64,000 nucleotides of DNA from Bergeyella_A cardium (GTDB lineage: Bacteria > Bacteroidota > Bacteroidia > Flavobacteriales > Weeksellaceae), in the NCBI RefSeq assembly GCF_030012605.2, contig NZ_CP114055.2; one strand, written 5' to 3'. The notes under the pieces are model-generated. The model saw nothing but the letters and a program-made list of their open reading frames with translations, was not told where the DNA came from and did not search any database. How positions within the stretch are numbered: position 1 is the stretch's first letter; each line of letters begins with the position of its first letter. The position numbers were made by a program, and so were the translations under genes. Shown here piece after piece: positions 8,645-16,221 of this stretch.

Positions 8645-9112
8645 TTAAGGTTTAATTACATTCGCTGTAAAACTAATCATAATAGGCGAGCGCTCTACAT
8701 TGGCAAAAATCTGCGCCTGTTTTTGCTGTGCTCCTTCAAAATTGGAGGAATTAAATTTTAGGGTAATCTGCCCTTTCTTTCCAGGGAGTATGGGCTCTTG
8801 GGTATAAGCTGGCGCTGTACAACCACAGCCTGGCACTACTTTAGAAATCACAAGTGGGTTATTTCCAATATTGGTAACCTCATAAGTATGCTCTACGCTC
8901 TCGCCTTTTTTCACATCACCGAAATCGTGGCTGTTTTCAGACAGCGCAAGAGAAGTAAGCTCGGAAGGTTGCTCCATATCATTAACCTCAGCTTCTTCCT
9001 GCACCATTTGCTCTATAAGTTCGGAGCTGTCCATTTCTACTTTTTCTTCCTTTTTGCAGGCGGAAGCACTGAGCAATCCTAAACAAAGTATCGTTAAAAT
9101 TAATTTTTTCAT
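8645..9112 (-). CDS. DUF1573 lipoprotein
   Basis: 155 residues. A lipoprotein signal with lipobox SASAC at about residues 15-19 anchors it to a membrane. The body is one DUF1573 (ASPM/SPD-2/Hydin-like) immunoglobulin-type domain: HDFGDVKKGESVEHTYEVTN, VVPGCGCTAP, and QITLKFNSSNFEG. Such domains are found in many Bacteroidota envelope proteins; the specific role is unknown. It lies 12 bases after nusB and 13 bases before yajC in the same operon. Confidence 0.9.
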   Translation of the reverse strand: MKKLILTILCLGLLSASACKKEEKVEMDSSELIEQMVQEEAEVNDMEQPSELTSLALSENSHDFGDVKKGESVEHTYEVTNIGNNPLVISKVVPGCGCTAPAYTQEPILPGKKGQITLKFNSSNFEGAQQKQAQIFANVERSPIMISFTANVIKP

Positions 9113-9124
9113 TTTATATAATAA

Positions 9125-10033
9125 TTAAACTATTCTATTGATATCTTTTATGTATTTATCCAATATTCCATTAATAAATATATTGGAACGGTCTGTGGAG
9201 AAGACTTTTGATATTTCAATATATTCGTTGATAATCACTCTACTCGGCGTAAGCGGGAAGGAATCTATCTCCGAAATCGCTACACTGAGTATCACTTTAT
9301 CCATTGTGGAGATTCTTTCCAGCTCCCAGTTGAGGAGTCGTTCTTCTAATTTTTTCTCCGTATTTTCCAAGTTGTTGAGGGTATCTCTCAGCATTTTTGA
9401 TGCAAATGAGCGGTCTTCGTCGTCTTTTACCATTTTGATCAGCGTATGAGAAGCCTCATCTTCTTTCATAAAGCCAAGGGTTTTCTGCACCATAGAGTTT
9501 GCGATATGTATATCATCTGCCCAAGAGAGCTCCCGGTCCTCTACATAAGTATGGAAATCGCTATTCTCTGCCACATATTTTAGGAAGAGCTTCCCGATAA
9601 ATTTCTGGTCCTCTTCAAAAGAGTTTTCTGCAGACTTCATATAGTCGTTATATCGTTTGCCTGCCACTATCTTTTGGAAAGTTTTTACGAGGAGATCGTC
9701 GTGCAAATCCCATTTCAAATCCTGGTGAGAGCCTGTAAATACAAGGCGTTCGGTATTAGCTTCCAGCTGTTCCAGCACTCGGTTGTCTATAAATTTTCGG
9801 TTGGGGTTGAGCTCGGTTTCAGATTTCAGGAATTTATTCCTGCCGATCTCCAATTGCTGTTCTGCCAGTTGCTTTAAGCCCACCAAAAAATTCAGCTCAT
9901 AAATGTAGAGATTAAAAATTTTTTCAATCTCTGTAAACATATTCTTTTCCAGTGTACTAAACTGTATTGGATTTTGGAAATAGGCATAGACTGCCATCAC
10001 TACTTTTTCCCTAATTTGTCTTCTTCCTAACAT
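9125..10033 (-). CDS. nusB: Transcription antitermination factor NusB, long Bacteroidota form
   Basis: Binds boxA RNA with NusE/S10 in rRNA transcription complexes. At 302 residues it is about twice the length of the E. coli protein, as is usual in Bacteroidota. The N-terminal MLGRRQIREKVVMAVYAY matches the family start. The C-terminal half (about residues 190-300) holds the NusB fold with LLNWELERISTMDKVILSVAISEI, PLTPSRVIINEYIEISKVFSTD and a terminal NGILDKYIKD. First gene of the operon with DUF1573 and yajC. Confidence 0.93.
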   Translation of the reverse strand: MLGRRQIREKVVMAVYAYFQNPIQFSTLEKNMFTEIEKIFNLYIYELNFLVGLKQLAEQQLEIGRNKFLKSETELNPNRKFIDNRVLEQLEANTERLVFTGSHQDLKWDLHDDLLVKTFQKIVAGKRYNDYMKSAENSFEEDQKFIGKLFLKYVAENSDFHTYVEDRELSWADDIHIANSMVQKTLGFMKEDEASHTLIKMVKDDEDRSFASKMLRDTLNNLENTEKKLEERLLNWELERISTMDKVILSVAISEIDSFPLTPSRVIINEYIEISKVFSTDRSNIFINGILDKYIKDINRIV

Positions 10034-10056
10034 TCAAAGAACTTTTTTAATGCCGG

Positions 10057-10064
10057 CAAAGATA
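10057..10064 (-). promoter_or_regulatory. Candidate -7 element of the nusB operon
   Basis: Minus-strand TATCTTTG matches TAnnTTTG, 24 bases upstream of the nusB ATG and immediately beside the 42-bp tandem repeat. Confidence 0.5.
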
Positions 10065-10131
10065 TCATTTTTTAATAAACTCCCTTACCGAGCTGTCAGT
10101 AACTTTTTTATTCGTATATGATTTTTTATTA

Positions 10132-10310
10132 ATTACTCGATTTTTTATTTTGGCGACCAATTCACAACTATTAATTGCTCGCTTTTTTATTTTGGCGACC
10201 AATTCACAACTATTAATTGCTCGACTTTTTATTTTGGCGACCAATTCACAACTATTAATTGGCTCACTTTTTATTTTGGTGGCCAATTCACAATTATTAA
10301 TGGTCATTTT
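10132..10310. repeat. 42-bp tandem repeat, about four copies
   Basis: A unit containing TATTTTGGCGACCAATTCAC and CTATTAATTGCTCG repeats with an exact 42-base period: the TGGCGACC block falls at 10151, 10193 and 10235 and a diverged TGGTGGCC at 10277. The first three copies are nearly identical and the last has drifted. There are no unique spacers, so it is not CRISPR. Because 42 is divisible by three, both strands stay open and show 14-residue periodic translations (NSCELVAKIK on minus, ATNSQLLI on plus), which I regard as a by-product. It fills most of the 332-base gap between divergent nusB and the TPR gene. Confidence 0.9.
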
Positions 10311-10315
10311 TTATC

Positions 10316-10340
10316 TTGGAATGATATTTTCATATATTCG
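10316..10340 (+). promoter_or_regulatory. Weak candidate promoter of the TPR gene
   Basis: TATATTCG at 10333-10340 resembles the -7 element (TAnnTTTG with one mismatch), with TTGG at 10316-10319 upstream. The spacing (13 bases) is shorter than usual. It sits just after the tandem repeat and 25 bases before the start codon. Confidence 0.3.
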
Positions 10341-10365
10341 CGCTCGTTAAATAAAAAACTTCACA

Positions 10366-12027
10366 ATGAAATTACCAAAGAAAATTGCCCTTACAGCAGC
10401 CGCAGGATTCTTATTCCACCTCGGTTTTGCTCAGAGCGTACAAGAAGGAATTCAAAATGTGGATAGCCACAAATTCGGGAAAGCAAGAGAAATTTATAAT
10501 ACAATGATTTCCTCTTCCCCAAAAGATGCAGATAACTATTTCTACCTTGGTAATACCTACATCACACAGTTTGAACCCAATTTTTCTAAAGCCGAAGAAT
10601 ACTTCAAAAAAGGTCTGGAAATCAACTCCAAAAACTATCTGAATAAAATCGGTCTTGCGAGCATCAAACTCGGGAAAGGAGATAAATCTGCCATTACAGA
10701 AATACAAAACATCGTAAAAGACTCTCGCGAAAAAGACACCGAAGTGCTCTACAGAGCTGCCGAAGCCCTTACAATGTATGAGAAAAACAATGCGCCTGAC
10801 TTAGCGATAGACTACCTCAACAAGGCAATTGAGAAGGCTCAGAAAAACGGCATACCTGCTCACTTCTACTACACTCTCGGTGATGCTTACAGGCTTAAAA
10901 AAGATGCAGGAAAAGCAATGACTGCCTATGATAATGCTGCTTCAGTAGCTAGGAACAAAGCCTCTGTATTTACCCGTATGGCTTCCCTGTGGATGGCAGC
11001 TCAGCAGTGGCAACAAGCAAAGCAGAACATCGATAAAGCGATTTCTGCCGACCCGTCTTACGCTCCTGTATACAAAGTAAAAGCGGCTTATGACATCAGA
11101 TACCAGCAGAACCAATTGGCGACTCAAGACCTCATCAACTATGCTAAATACGCAGATGAAGACCCTTATACCCAACTTGAAATCGCTAAACTTTTCTTTA
11201 CTAATGAAGATTATACGAACTCCAAAGCTACACTCAATAAGGTGTTTGACAAAGTAGATGATGTAATCAAATTCAAACTCAAAGCCTACTTAGACTACGC
11301 AGATGGAGAGTATGCCTCTGCAAAGCAAAATATGGAGAACTTCATTTCCAAAGCAGAGAAAGAGAGAATACAACCCAGCGACCAAGGGCTTTTAGGGCTG
11401 ATAGATGCAGGCTTGGCAAAAGACGAGAAAGACGAAGCTAAAAAACAGCAACTCTTAACCGAGTCAAAAGCAAAAATTGCCATTGCTAAAAATGCAAAAG
11501 ACACCACCCTCAAATGGGATGAAGAGCTCATAAAACTCTCTGGCTCTTCTGCTGCTAATGAAGCTGCTGCCAACGCTGGACCTTCCTCACCAGAGATTGA
11601 GGACTTAAAGAAAAAAGTAGCTGCCAATCCTCAGGATACAGATGCGTTATTTAAACTTGCCAATGCTTACCAAAATGTAAAAAACTGGAATGGTGCCGCA
11701 TTTACTTGGCAGAAGATGATTAATCTGCTCCCAGACTGGGCTCCTGCTTATTACAGCCAGGGCTATGCTTATCAGCAAGCGAAAAACAATGAAATGGCAA
11801 AACTCTCCTATGAGAATTATATCTCAAAAATAACTCCTGCGGAAGTAGCTGCCAACAAAGAGCCTCTTTCCTACGCTTATTTTGCAGTAGCATATATGGT
11901 AAAAGACTCCGATCAGCAAAAGGCAAAAGCCTATGTTGATAAATCTCTTGAGCTCAACCGTACTTATCAAGATGCTATAAACCTGAATCAACAATTGAAT
12001 AGTTCGAATAAGCAATTAAATAAATAG
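10366..12027 (+). CDS. Secreted tetratricopeptide-repeat protein
   Basis: 553 residues with a signal peptide (MKLPKKIALTAAAGFLFHLGFAQ). The rest is mostly TPR helices: recognisable units around DADNYFYLGNTYITQ, KAEEYFKKGLEINSKNY, IPAHFYYTLGDAYRLKK, QAKQNIDKAISADPSYAP, QDTDALFKLANAYQNVKN and APAYYSQGYAYQQAKN. An Ala-rich linker at about residues 395-408 separates two TPR blocks. Expected to act as a periplasmic scaffold; no enzymatic domain is visible. Monocistronic, with a terminator right after it. Partner unknown. Confidence 0.88.
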   Translation: MKLPKKIALTAAAGFLFHLGFAQSVQEGIQNVDSHKFGKAREIYNTMISSSPKDADNYFYLGNTYITQFEPNFSKAEEYFKKGLEINSKNYLNKIGLASIKLGKGDKSAITEIQNIVKDSREKDTEVLYRAAEALTMYEKNNAPDLAIDYLNKAIEKAQKNGIPAHFYYTLGDAYRLKKDAGKAMTAYDNAASVARNKASVFTRMASLWMAAQQWQQAKQNIDKAISADPSYAPVYKVKAAYDIRYQQNQLATQDLINYAKYADEDPYTQLEIAKLFFTNEDYTNSKATLNKVFDKVDDVIKFKLKAYLDYADGEYASAKQNMENFISKAEKERIQPSDQGLLGLIDAGLAKDEKDEAKKQQLLTESKAKIAIAKNAKDTTLKWDEELIKLSGSSAANEAAANAGPSSPEIEDLKKKVAANPQDTDALFKLANAYQNVKNWNGAAFTWQKMINLLPDWAPAYYSQGYAYQQAKNNEMAKLSYENYISKITPAEVAANKEPLSYAYFAVAYMVKDSDQQKAKAYVDKSLELNRTYQDAINLNQQLNSSNKQLNK

Positions 12028-12035
12028 ATTAAACA

Positions 12036-12072
12036 CTGTAAAAAACTTTCTCCCTGTGAGGAAGTTTTTTTA
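12036..12072 (+). terminator. Terminator of the TPR gene
   Basis: Hairpin AAAAAACTTTCTC / GTGAGGAAGTTTTTT with minor mismatches, followed by T residues, about 12 bases past the TPR stop. Confidence 0.75.
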
Positions 12073-12096
12073 TCCATTCATTAAAAAACAACCCTT

Positions 12097-12819
12097 ATGA
12101 AAGTAGATATTTTAGCCATAGGTGCCCATCCAGACGATGTAGAATTAGGCTGTGGAGGCACACTTGCAAAGCTCATCTCCGAAGGTAAAAAAGTTGCAAT
12201 TATAGACCTTACTGAGGGAGAATTAGGAACTCGTGGTACCGCCGAGACCCGAAAAGAAGAAGCTGCTAATGCTGCGAAAATATTAGAGGTATCTGCAAGG
12301 GAAAACCTCAAGATGAAAGATGGCTTTCTTCAAAATTCTGAAGAATATCAGCTTCGCATCATTAAAATGATAAGGAAATACCAACCCGAAATTGTCTTTG
12401 CAAATGCGATAGACGACAGGCACCCAGACCACGCCAAAGCAGCAAAATTAGCTTCCGACGCCTGCTTCCTTTCAGGATTGATTAAAATTAAAACCTTAGA
12501 CGACGGAGGAAACCTACAAACCTTCTGGCGACCAAAACAGGTTTTTCATTACATCCAATGGAAAAACATAACTCCTGACTTTGTAATAGACATCTCGGAC
12601 TTCATAGATAAAAAAATAGAAGCCTGCCTTGCCTACAAAACGCAGTTCTACGACCCATCTTCAAACGAACCAATGACACCCATCGCTACAAAAGACTTTT
12701 TAGAAAGTCTTACTTACAGAGCTCAGGATTTAGGGCGACTATCGGGTGTAACTTATGCCGAAGGTTTTACCGTAGAAAAAACCTTAGCATTAAAAAATTT
12801 TGATGGAATAATTTTGTAG
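12097..12819 (+). CDS. bshB1: Bacillithiol biosynthesis deacetylase BshB1
   Basis: Zn-dependent LmbE/PIG-L family enzyme that deacetylates GlcNAc-malate in bacillithiol synthesis. 240 residues with the metal motif AIGAHPDDVELGCGG (residues 6-20), TEGELGTRGTAETRKEEA, the second metal segment DDRHPDHAKAAKLA and the C-terminal SGVTYAEGF typical of BshB1. The ATG gives the standard start MKVDILAIGAHPDD. Bacillithiol synthesis is known in several Flavobacteriia. Monocistronic; the promoter of the following tRNA overlaps its stop codon. Confidence 0.95.
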   Translation: MKVDILAIGAHPDDVELGCGGTLAKLISEGKKVAIIDLTEGELGTRGTAETRKEEAANAAKILEVSARENLKMKDGFLQNSEEYQLRIIKMIRKYQPEIVFANAIDDRHPDHAKAAKLASDACFLSGLIKIKTLDDGGNLQTFWRPKQVFHYIQWKNITPDFVIDISDFIDKKIEACLAYKTQFYDPSSNEPMTPIATKDFLESLTYRAQDLGRLSGVTYAEGFTVEKTLALKNFDGIIL

Positions 12820-12842
12820 TTATACAAAAAATATTATATTTG
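12812..12842 (+). promoter_or_regulatory. Promoter of tRNA-His
   Basis: TTTTG at 12812-12816 (-33 element), 18-base spacer and TATATTTG at 12835-12842 (-7 element), a near-perfect Bacteroidota promoter 12 bases before the tRNA and overlapping the bshB1 stop codon. Confidence 0.8.
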
Positions 12843-12854
12843 CACTCGCAAAAC

Positions 12855-12929
12855 GGTGATTGTAGCTCAGTTGGTTAGAGCGTCAGATTGTGGTCCTGAA
12901 GGTCGTCGGTTCGATCCCGATCAGTCACC
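12855..12929 (+). tRNA. tRNA-His (GTG)
   Basis: Cloverleaf visible by eye: G-1 at 12855, acceptor GTGATTG / CAGTCAC, D arm GCTC...GAGC, anticodon loop TTGTGGT with GTG at 12890-12892, T arm CGGTTCGATCCCG, and discriminator C73, which can pair with the extra G-1 that marks histidine tRNAs. CCA is not encoded. The closing pair of the anticodon stem is A-C rather than Watson-Crick. A terminator follows at once. Confidence 0.95.
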
Positions 12930-12931
12930 CA

Positions 12932-12966
12932 AAAAAAGAAGCCCTAAATTTTAAGGCTTCTTTTTT
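12932..12966 (+). terminator. Terminator of tRNA-His
   Basis: 12-bp inverted repeat AAAAAAGAAGCC / GGCTTCTTTTTT followed by more T residues, starting right after the tRNA 3' end. Confidence 0.88.
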
Positions 12967-12990
12967 TTATTGATAAATGATTTCCTCCAC

Positions 12991-13026
12991 AAAAAAAAGC
13001 TGAGATACATTATATCCCAGCTTTTT
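12991..13026 (-). terminator. Terminator of the bamD-rpoZ unit
   Basis: Minus-strand hairpin AAAAGCTGGGATA / TATCTCAGCTTTT (one G-T wobble) followed by a T run, 20 bases past the leftward rpoZ stop. Confidence 0.82.
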
Positions 13027-13045
13027 ATCTTTTTATTCTATTCGC

Positions 13046-13372
13046 TTATGATTGCTTATCATCTCTCTTTCTGAAATAGATTTTATCATTAAGCCACTCT
13101 TCAATAGCAAAGGAAGTAGGCTTAGGGAGCTTCTCATAATGTCTTGAAATCTCAATCTGCTCTCTATTTTCAAAAACCTCTTCCAAAGAGCCATTATGGT
13201 CTGCAAATTCTTCGAGTTTCTTACGAAGGTCTTCTCTCATATTAGCATTAATCTGCTCTGCTCTTTTCCCCATAATCACGATAGCCTCGTAAATAGAGCC
13301 TACCTTTTCCTCAATTTTATTCTTGTCGTAAGTAATGGTTGTAATTTCTGCTTTATAATCTTTCGCACTCAT
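13046..13372 (-). CDS. rpoZ: RNA polymerase omega subunit, Bacteroidota (Rpb6-like) type
   Basis: 108-residue homologue of omega/Rpb6, which helps assemble the beta' subunit of RNA polymerase. Seen: the core GSIYEAIVIMGKRAEQINANM, equivalent to the conserved omega helix region, with an acidic/charged tail KLPKPTSFAIEEWLNDKIYF typical of the Bacteroidota form. It follows bamD, a conserved arrangement in Flavobacteriia (usually continuing into coaBC, which is absent here). It has its own -7 element, so it may be expressed apart from bamD. Confidence 0.85.
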   Translation of the reverse strand: MSAKDYKAEITTITYDKNKIEEKVGSIYEAIVIMGKRAEQINANMREDLRKKLEEFADHNGSLEEVFENREQIEISRHYEKLPKPTSFAIEEWLNDKIYFRKRDDKQS

Positions 13373-13411
13373 TGTAAGTGTATTATTTAAGTTTTAAATA
13401 AAAAAGTTTTG

Positions 13412-13419
13412 CAAAGATA
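13412..13419 (-). promoter_or_regulatory. Candidate -7 element of rpoZ
   Basis: Minus-strand TATCTTTG in the bamD-rpoZ gap, 39 bases before the rpoZ ATG and just short of the bamD stop. Confidence 0.4.
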
Positions 13420-13423
13420 GATA

Positions 13424-14386
13424 TTATCTTCTAATCTTGAAAGTTGTTGAGCTTTTAGTCTCCGTACTCACTTCTTCTTTAGTGCTTAGATTCTTCTGCT
13501 CTTTCTCGGCTTTTTTCTCTTCCTGCTTCTTCTGTTCGGCTTTTTGTTTTTCTAAAACCGTTGCTTTATGAGCTTCTACCTCTGCTTCGAGTTTTATAAA
13601 CTTTTCTTTTTCTCTTTCTAACTTCTCTCTTAAAGCCACTGCCGTTTTTGAATATTCAGTATTTGGGAGTTCTTTTTCAATAAACTTGGTATAGGCCTCT
13701 GCATTATTTAATCTTTCTTTCTTTAAATCAAATTTAGAATTTACTGCCAGTTCATATTTAGACTTTAAGATATAGTCATAAATCTTAGGGCGGAGTTTCG
13801 TAGCGGGGAAATCCTCCAATATATTCTCAAAAGCGATATCAGAAGATTTATAAAGCCCCATTTTAAAATACTGCTTTGCATTTTCATAGGCTTTAAACTC
13901 CTGCTTATACATTAGCTCTTCTATTAGCTGATTGATATTTTTTGAGCGCTCAGAATTAGGATATTTATTAATAAAGTCTTGAAGCTCATTAATCGCCAAA
14001 TCTGTATTCGTCTGGTCTAAATTATAATCCAAAGAGCCTTCATAATAGCAGAGTGCTGCCATATAAGAGGCTTCCTCACGCCTTGCATCATCTGGATAAG
14101 AGGCTGAAAAATTCTTAAACTGATGCCCTGCTAACCTGTAATTCTTTTGATAATAATTCGCATACGCAGAATTATACACCACATTAGGCGCATCATCTGT
14201 ACCTGCTACTAAATTTGGCAATCTATCGTAGAGCGAGAGCGCCTTGCCCCATTTCTTCTTAGCAAAATACTCATTCGCCGTTTCAAGAATAAAATCCTTA
14301 TCAGCGCTTTTCATTGCTTGGTTCATCCTGTTATTACAAGACGAAAGCCCTAAGGCTACGAGAAGTATTATACTGAACTTCTTCAT
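13424..14386 (-). CDS. bamD: Outer-membrane assembly lipoprotein BamD
   Basis: TPR lipoprotein of the BAM complex that inserts beta-barrels into the outer membrane. 320 residues: lipobox LSSC at about residues 14-17, then TPR pairs including ANEYFAKKKWGKALSLYDRL, AYANYYQKNYRLAGHQFKNF and DFINKYPNSERSKNINQLI. A charged coiled-coil tail (about residues 255-310, rich in Glu/Lys/Gln) precedes the end FKIRR. Upstream of rpoZ. Confidence 0.92.
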   Translation of the reverse strand: MKKFSIILLVALGLSSCNNRMNQAMKSADKDFILETANEYFAKKKWGKALSLYDRLPNLVAGTDDAPNVVYNSAYANYYQKNYRLAGHQFKNFSASYPDDARREEASYMAALCYYEGSLDYNLDQTNTDLAINELQDFINKYPNSERSKNINQLIEELMYKQEFKAYENAKQYFKMGLYKSSDIAFENILEDFPATKLRPKIYDYILKSKYELAVNSKFDLKKERLNNAEAYTKFIEKELPNTEYSKTAVALREKLEREKEKFIKLEAEVEAHKATVLEKQKAEQKKQEEKKAEKEQKNLSTKEEVSTETKSSTTFKIRR

Positions 14387-14419
14387 ATATCAGTAATACA
14401 AAATTGTTTTAATAAGATG

Positions 14420-14427
14420 CAAAAATA
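14420..14427 (-). promoter_or_regulatory. Candidate -7 element of bamD
   Basis: Minus-strand TATTTTTG matches TAnnTTTG, 33 bases upstream of the bamD ATG. Confidence 0.45.
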
Positions 14428-14447
14428 TGATTTTTTTATTATATAGC

Positions 14448-14612
14448 CATAGGCTTTAGGGGGTAAGCAGTGGCTGGCTATTAGCTATTAGCAGTGTGCG
14501 ATAGTTCGTAGTAAGTACCTGCCGCGCTGTGATTACATCTCTAGCTATAGACTGTTTATAACGCATACAACTTAAAGCCTACTGCCTAAGGCTTATTACC
14601 TACTGCTTATAC
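14448..14612. repeat. Heptameric repeat array between bamD and the TetR gene
   Basis: Two blocks of 7-base words: GGCTATT, AGCTATT, AGCAGTG near 14475-14500, and AAGCCTA, CTGCCTA, AGGCTTA, TTACCTA, CTGCTTA near 14573-14608. The second block contains the last codons and stop of the leftward TetR gene. Same family as the array at 1138-1186. Confidence 0.6.
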
Positions 14613-15226
14613 CCCAACTGCAAGAAGATGGTTTGGTAGAGGCTCTGTCGTATTTTGATTTCTGCTTCGGAGAGGAAATTCTCTTCGGTGGCTTGTGGGA
14701 TGTATTGCTCATAAAACCTTTTATTCCTAATGACAAAAAGCACACTGCCTATAAGTATCGTGAGGAGGTCTTCTGCATTTGGCGCGTAGAGGAAAACACC
14801 AGTGCTTATACCTTGCTTTATGATTTGGTTTAATTTCTCTACTACTATCGTATAAAAGTCCTGCAGCTCCTCATCCATCAGCTCTGTATTTCGGAATTCC
14901 TGCTTTACAAAACCGTGGAAGTATTTGTATTTAAACATCTGCCCGATAATAAACTTTATCACTTCCTTTACTTGCATTTGGGGCGTACCTTCTTTAATGG
15001 TATGAGCAAATTCCGCAAAGGTTTCTTTAGCTCTCTGAACCCTGTACTGGTAGAGGTAGGTGAGCATCTTCTCCTTAGAACCGAAGTAATAGGAAATCAT
15101 TGCTACATTGATGTTCGCTTTCTGGCAAATGTTTCTAACGGTGGTTTCTTCAAAGCCTTTCTCTGCAATAAGCTCTTCGGCGGCTTCCAATATTTTTATT
15201 TGCTTATCTGTAAATGTCATCTGCAT
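14600..15226 (-). CDS. TetR/AcrR-family transcriptional regulator
   Basis: About 208 residues from the ATG at 15226 (15220 is equally possible). The frame extends to 15292, but that would overlap the upstream gene and adds a non-family leader. The N-terminal helix-turn-helix is clear: KILEAAEELIAEKGFEETTVRNICQKA then NVAMISYYFGSKEKMLTYL. The ligand-binding half contains KYFHGFVKQEFRNTE. It begins 22 bases after the HMG-CoA lyase stop on the same strand, so it probably belongs to that transcript and may control leucine or acyl-CoA catabolism; this is inference from position. The C-terminal GYKQ and stop lie inside a heptameric repeat. Confidence 0.88.
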   Translation of the reverse strand: MQMTFTDKQIKILEAAEELIAEKGFEETTVRNICQKANINVAMISYYFGSKEKMLTYLYQYRVQRAKETFAEFAHTIKEGTPQMQVKEVIKFIIGQMFKYKYFHGFVKQEFRNTELMDEELQDFYTIVVEKLNQIIKQGISTGVFLYAPNAEDLLTILIGSVLFVIRNKRFYEQYIPQATEENFLSEAEIKIRQSLYQTIFLQLGYKQ

Positions 15227-15248
15227 TGCTATTAAATCTCGGATATAT

Positions 15249-16097
15249 TTAAAAGTGAAAAATATCTTTTGCTTTGTTATAAGCAGCTTCAAAGTTGAGG
15301 AGATTGAGCTTATGCTCTATCTTTTCGCGCATCAGGAAGTTAATCATTTGCTCTGTGGGCATATTGCCTACCAGCTGGTCTTTTGCCATTGGGCAACCTC
15401 CAAAGCCTTTAATCGCCGTATCAAAACTTCGGCAACCTTGGTTATAGGCTGCTTTGAGCTTAGTATAAGATTCTTCGTATTTGGTATGAAAATGCGCCCC
15501 AAAGACTATAGAAGGGAAAGCATTGATAATCCTTGAGAATACCAATCTAATACTCTCATTCGTTGCTACCCCTATGGTATCAGAGAGGAGGATTTCCTGA
15601 ACTCCAATCTCGCTCAACCGCTCTACCCAAAAATAAATATCTTCTGACTTCCACAGCTCTCCATAGGGGTTTCCAAATGCCATAGAGAGATAAACCCTCA
15701 GCCCCTTCCCTGCCCTCTGAGTATCTTGGAGTATTTGTATAATCTGGCTAAATGCCTCCTCCTGCCTCTTGTTTGTATTTCTAAACTGGAAGGTTTCTGA
15801 AATGGAAAAAGGAAAACCCAAGACATCTACTTTTGAGTGTTCTAATGCCCGCTCTGCACCTTTAAGATTGGCAATGATAACCGATACTTTGGTCTTAGCT
15901 GCAGACTTATCTATATTCTCCAAAACGGTAGAGGTATCCGCCATTTGAGGAATGAGCTTTGGGGAGACGAAGCTGCCACAGTCCAATACATCAAAGCCTA
16001 CCTGCATCAGCGCATTCAGGTAGTCTATTTTCTGCTGGGTGGGGATAAACTCTCTCCAGCCTTGCATAGCATCTCTCGGGCATTCCGCTAGTAGCAT
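15249..16097 (-). CDS. Hydroxymethylglutaryl-CoA lyase
   Basis: Splits HMG-CoA into acetoacetate and acetyl-CoA at the end of leucine degradation; a cytoplasmic TIM-barrel enzyme. 282 residues, normal for the family. Seen: AECPRDAMQGW near the N-terminus (the catalytic Arg and metal Asp region), VLDCGSFVSPKLIPQMAD, SMAFGNPYGE, SDTIGVAT, the metal-ligand histidines in GAHFHTKYEES, and the signature-Cys loop FGGCPMAKD. Followed by a TetR regulator. Confidence 0.93.
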   Translation of the reverse strand: MLLAECPRDAMQGWREFIPTQQKIDYLNALMQVGFDVLDCGSFVSPKLIPQMADTSTVLENIDKSAAKTKVSVIIANLKGAERALEHSKVDVLGFPFSISETFQFRNTNKRQEEAFSQIIQILQDTQRAGKGLRVYLSMAFGNPYGELWKSEDIYFWVERLSEIGVQEILLSDTIGVATNESIRLVFSRIINAFPSIVFGAHFHTKYEESYTKLKAAYNQGCRSFDTAIKGFGGCPMAKDQLVGNMPTEQMINFLMREKIEHKLNLLNFEAAYNKAKDIFHF

Positions 16098-16165
16098 CTC
16101 CTCTAATTTTAGCCGTCTAAATATAAAACTTTTTTGCCAATACCCTAATAATGGCTTAAAAACAT

Positions 16166-16173
16166 TAATTTTG
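16166..16173 (+). promoter_or_regulatory. Candidate -7 element of pepT
   Basis: TAATTTTG matches TAnnTTTG, 48 bases upstream of the pepT ATG. Confidence 0.4.
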
Positions 16174-16221
16174 TTACCTCAATCCAGTTATCAACGATAA
16201 ATAATTTCAAAAATTAACAAT

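Noticed and set aside
10132..10310. CRISPR array
   Set aside because: Units follow each other without unique spacers and no cas genes are nearby.
10065..10350. Overlapping open frames on both strands with 14-residue repeats
   Set aside because: They exist only because the 42-bp DNA repeat is divisible by three; there is no family resemblance, signal or start support.
14448..14612. Insertion-sequence remnant
   Set aside because: No transposase sequence, terminal inverted repeats or target duplications seen; the 7-base periodicity explains it better.
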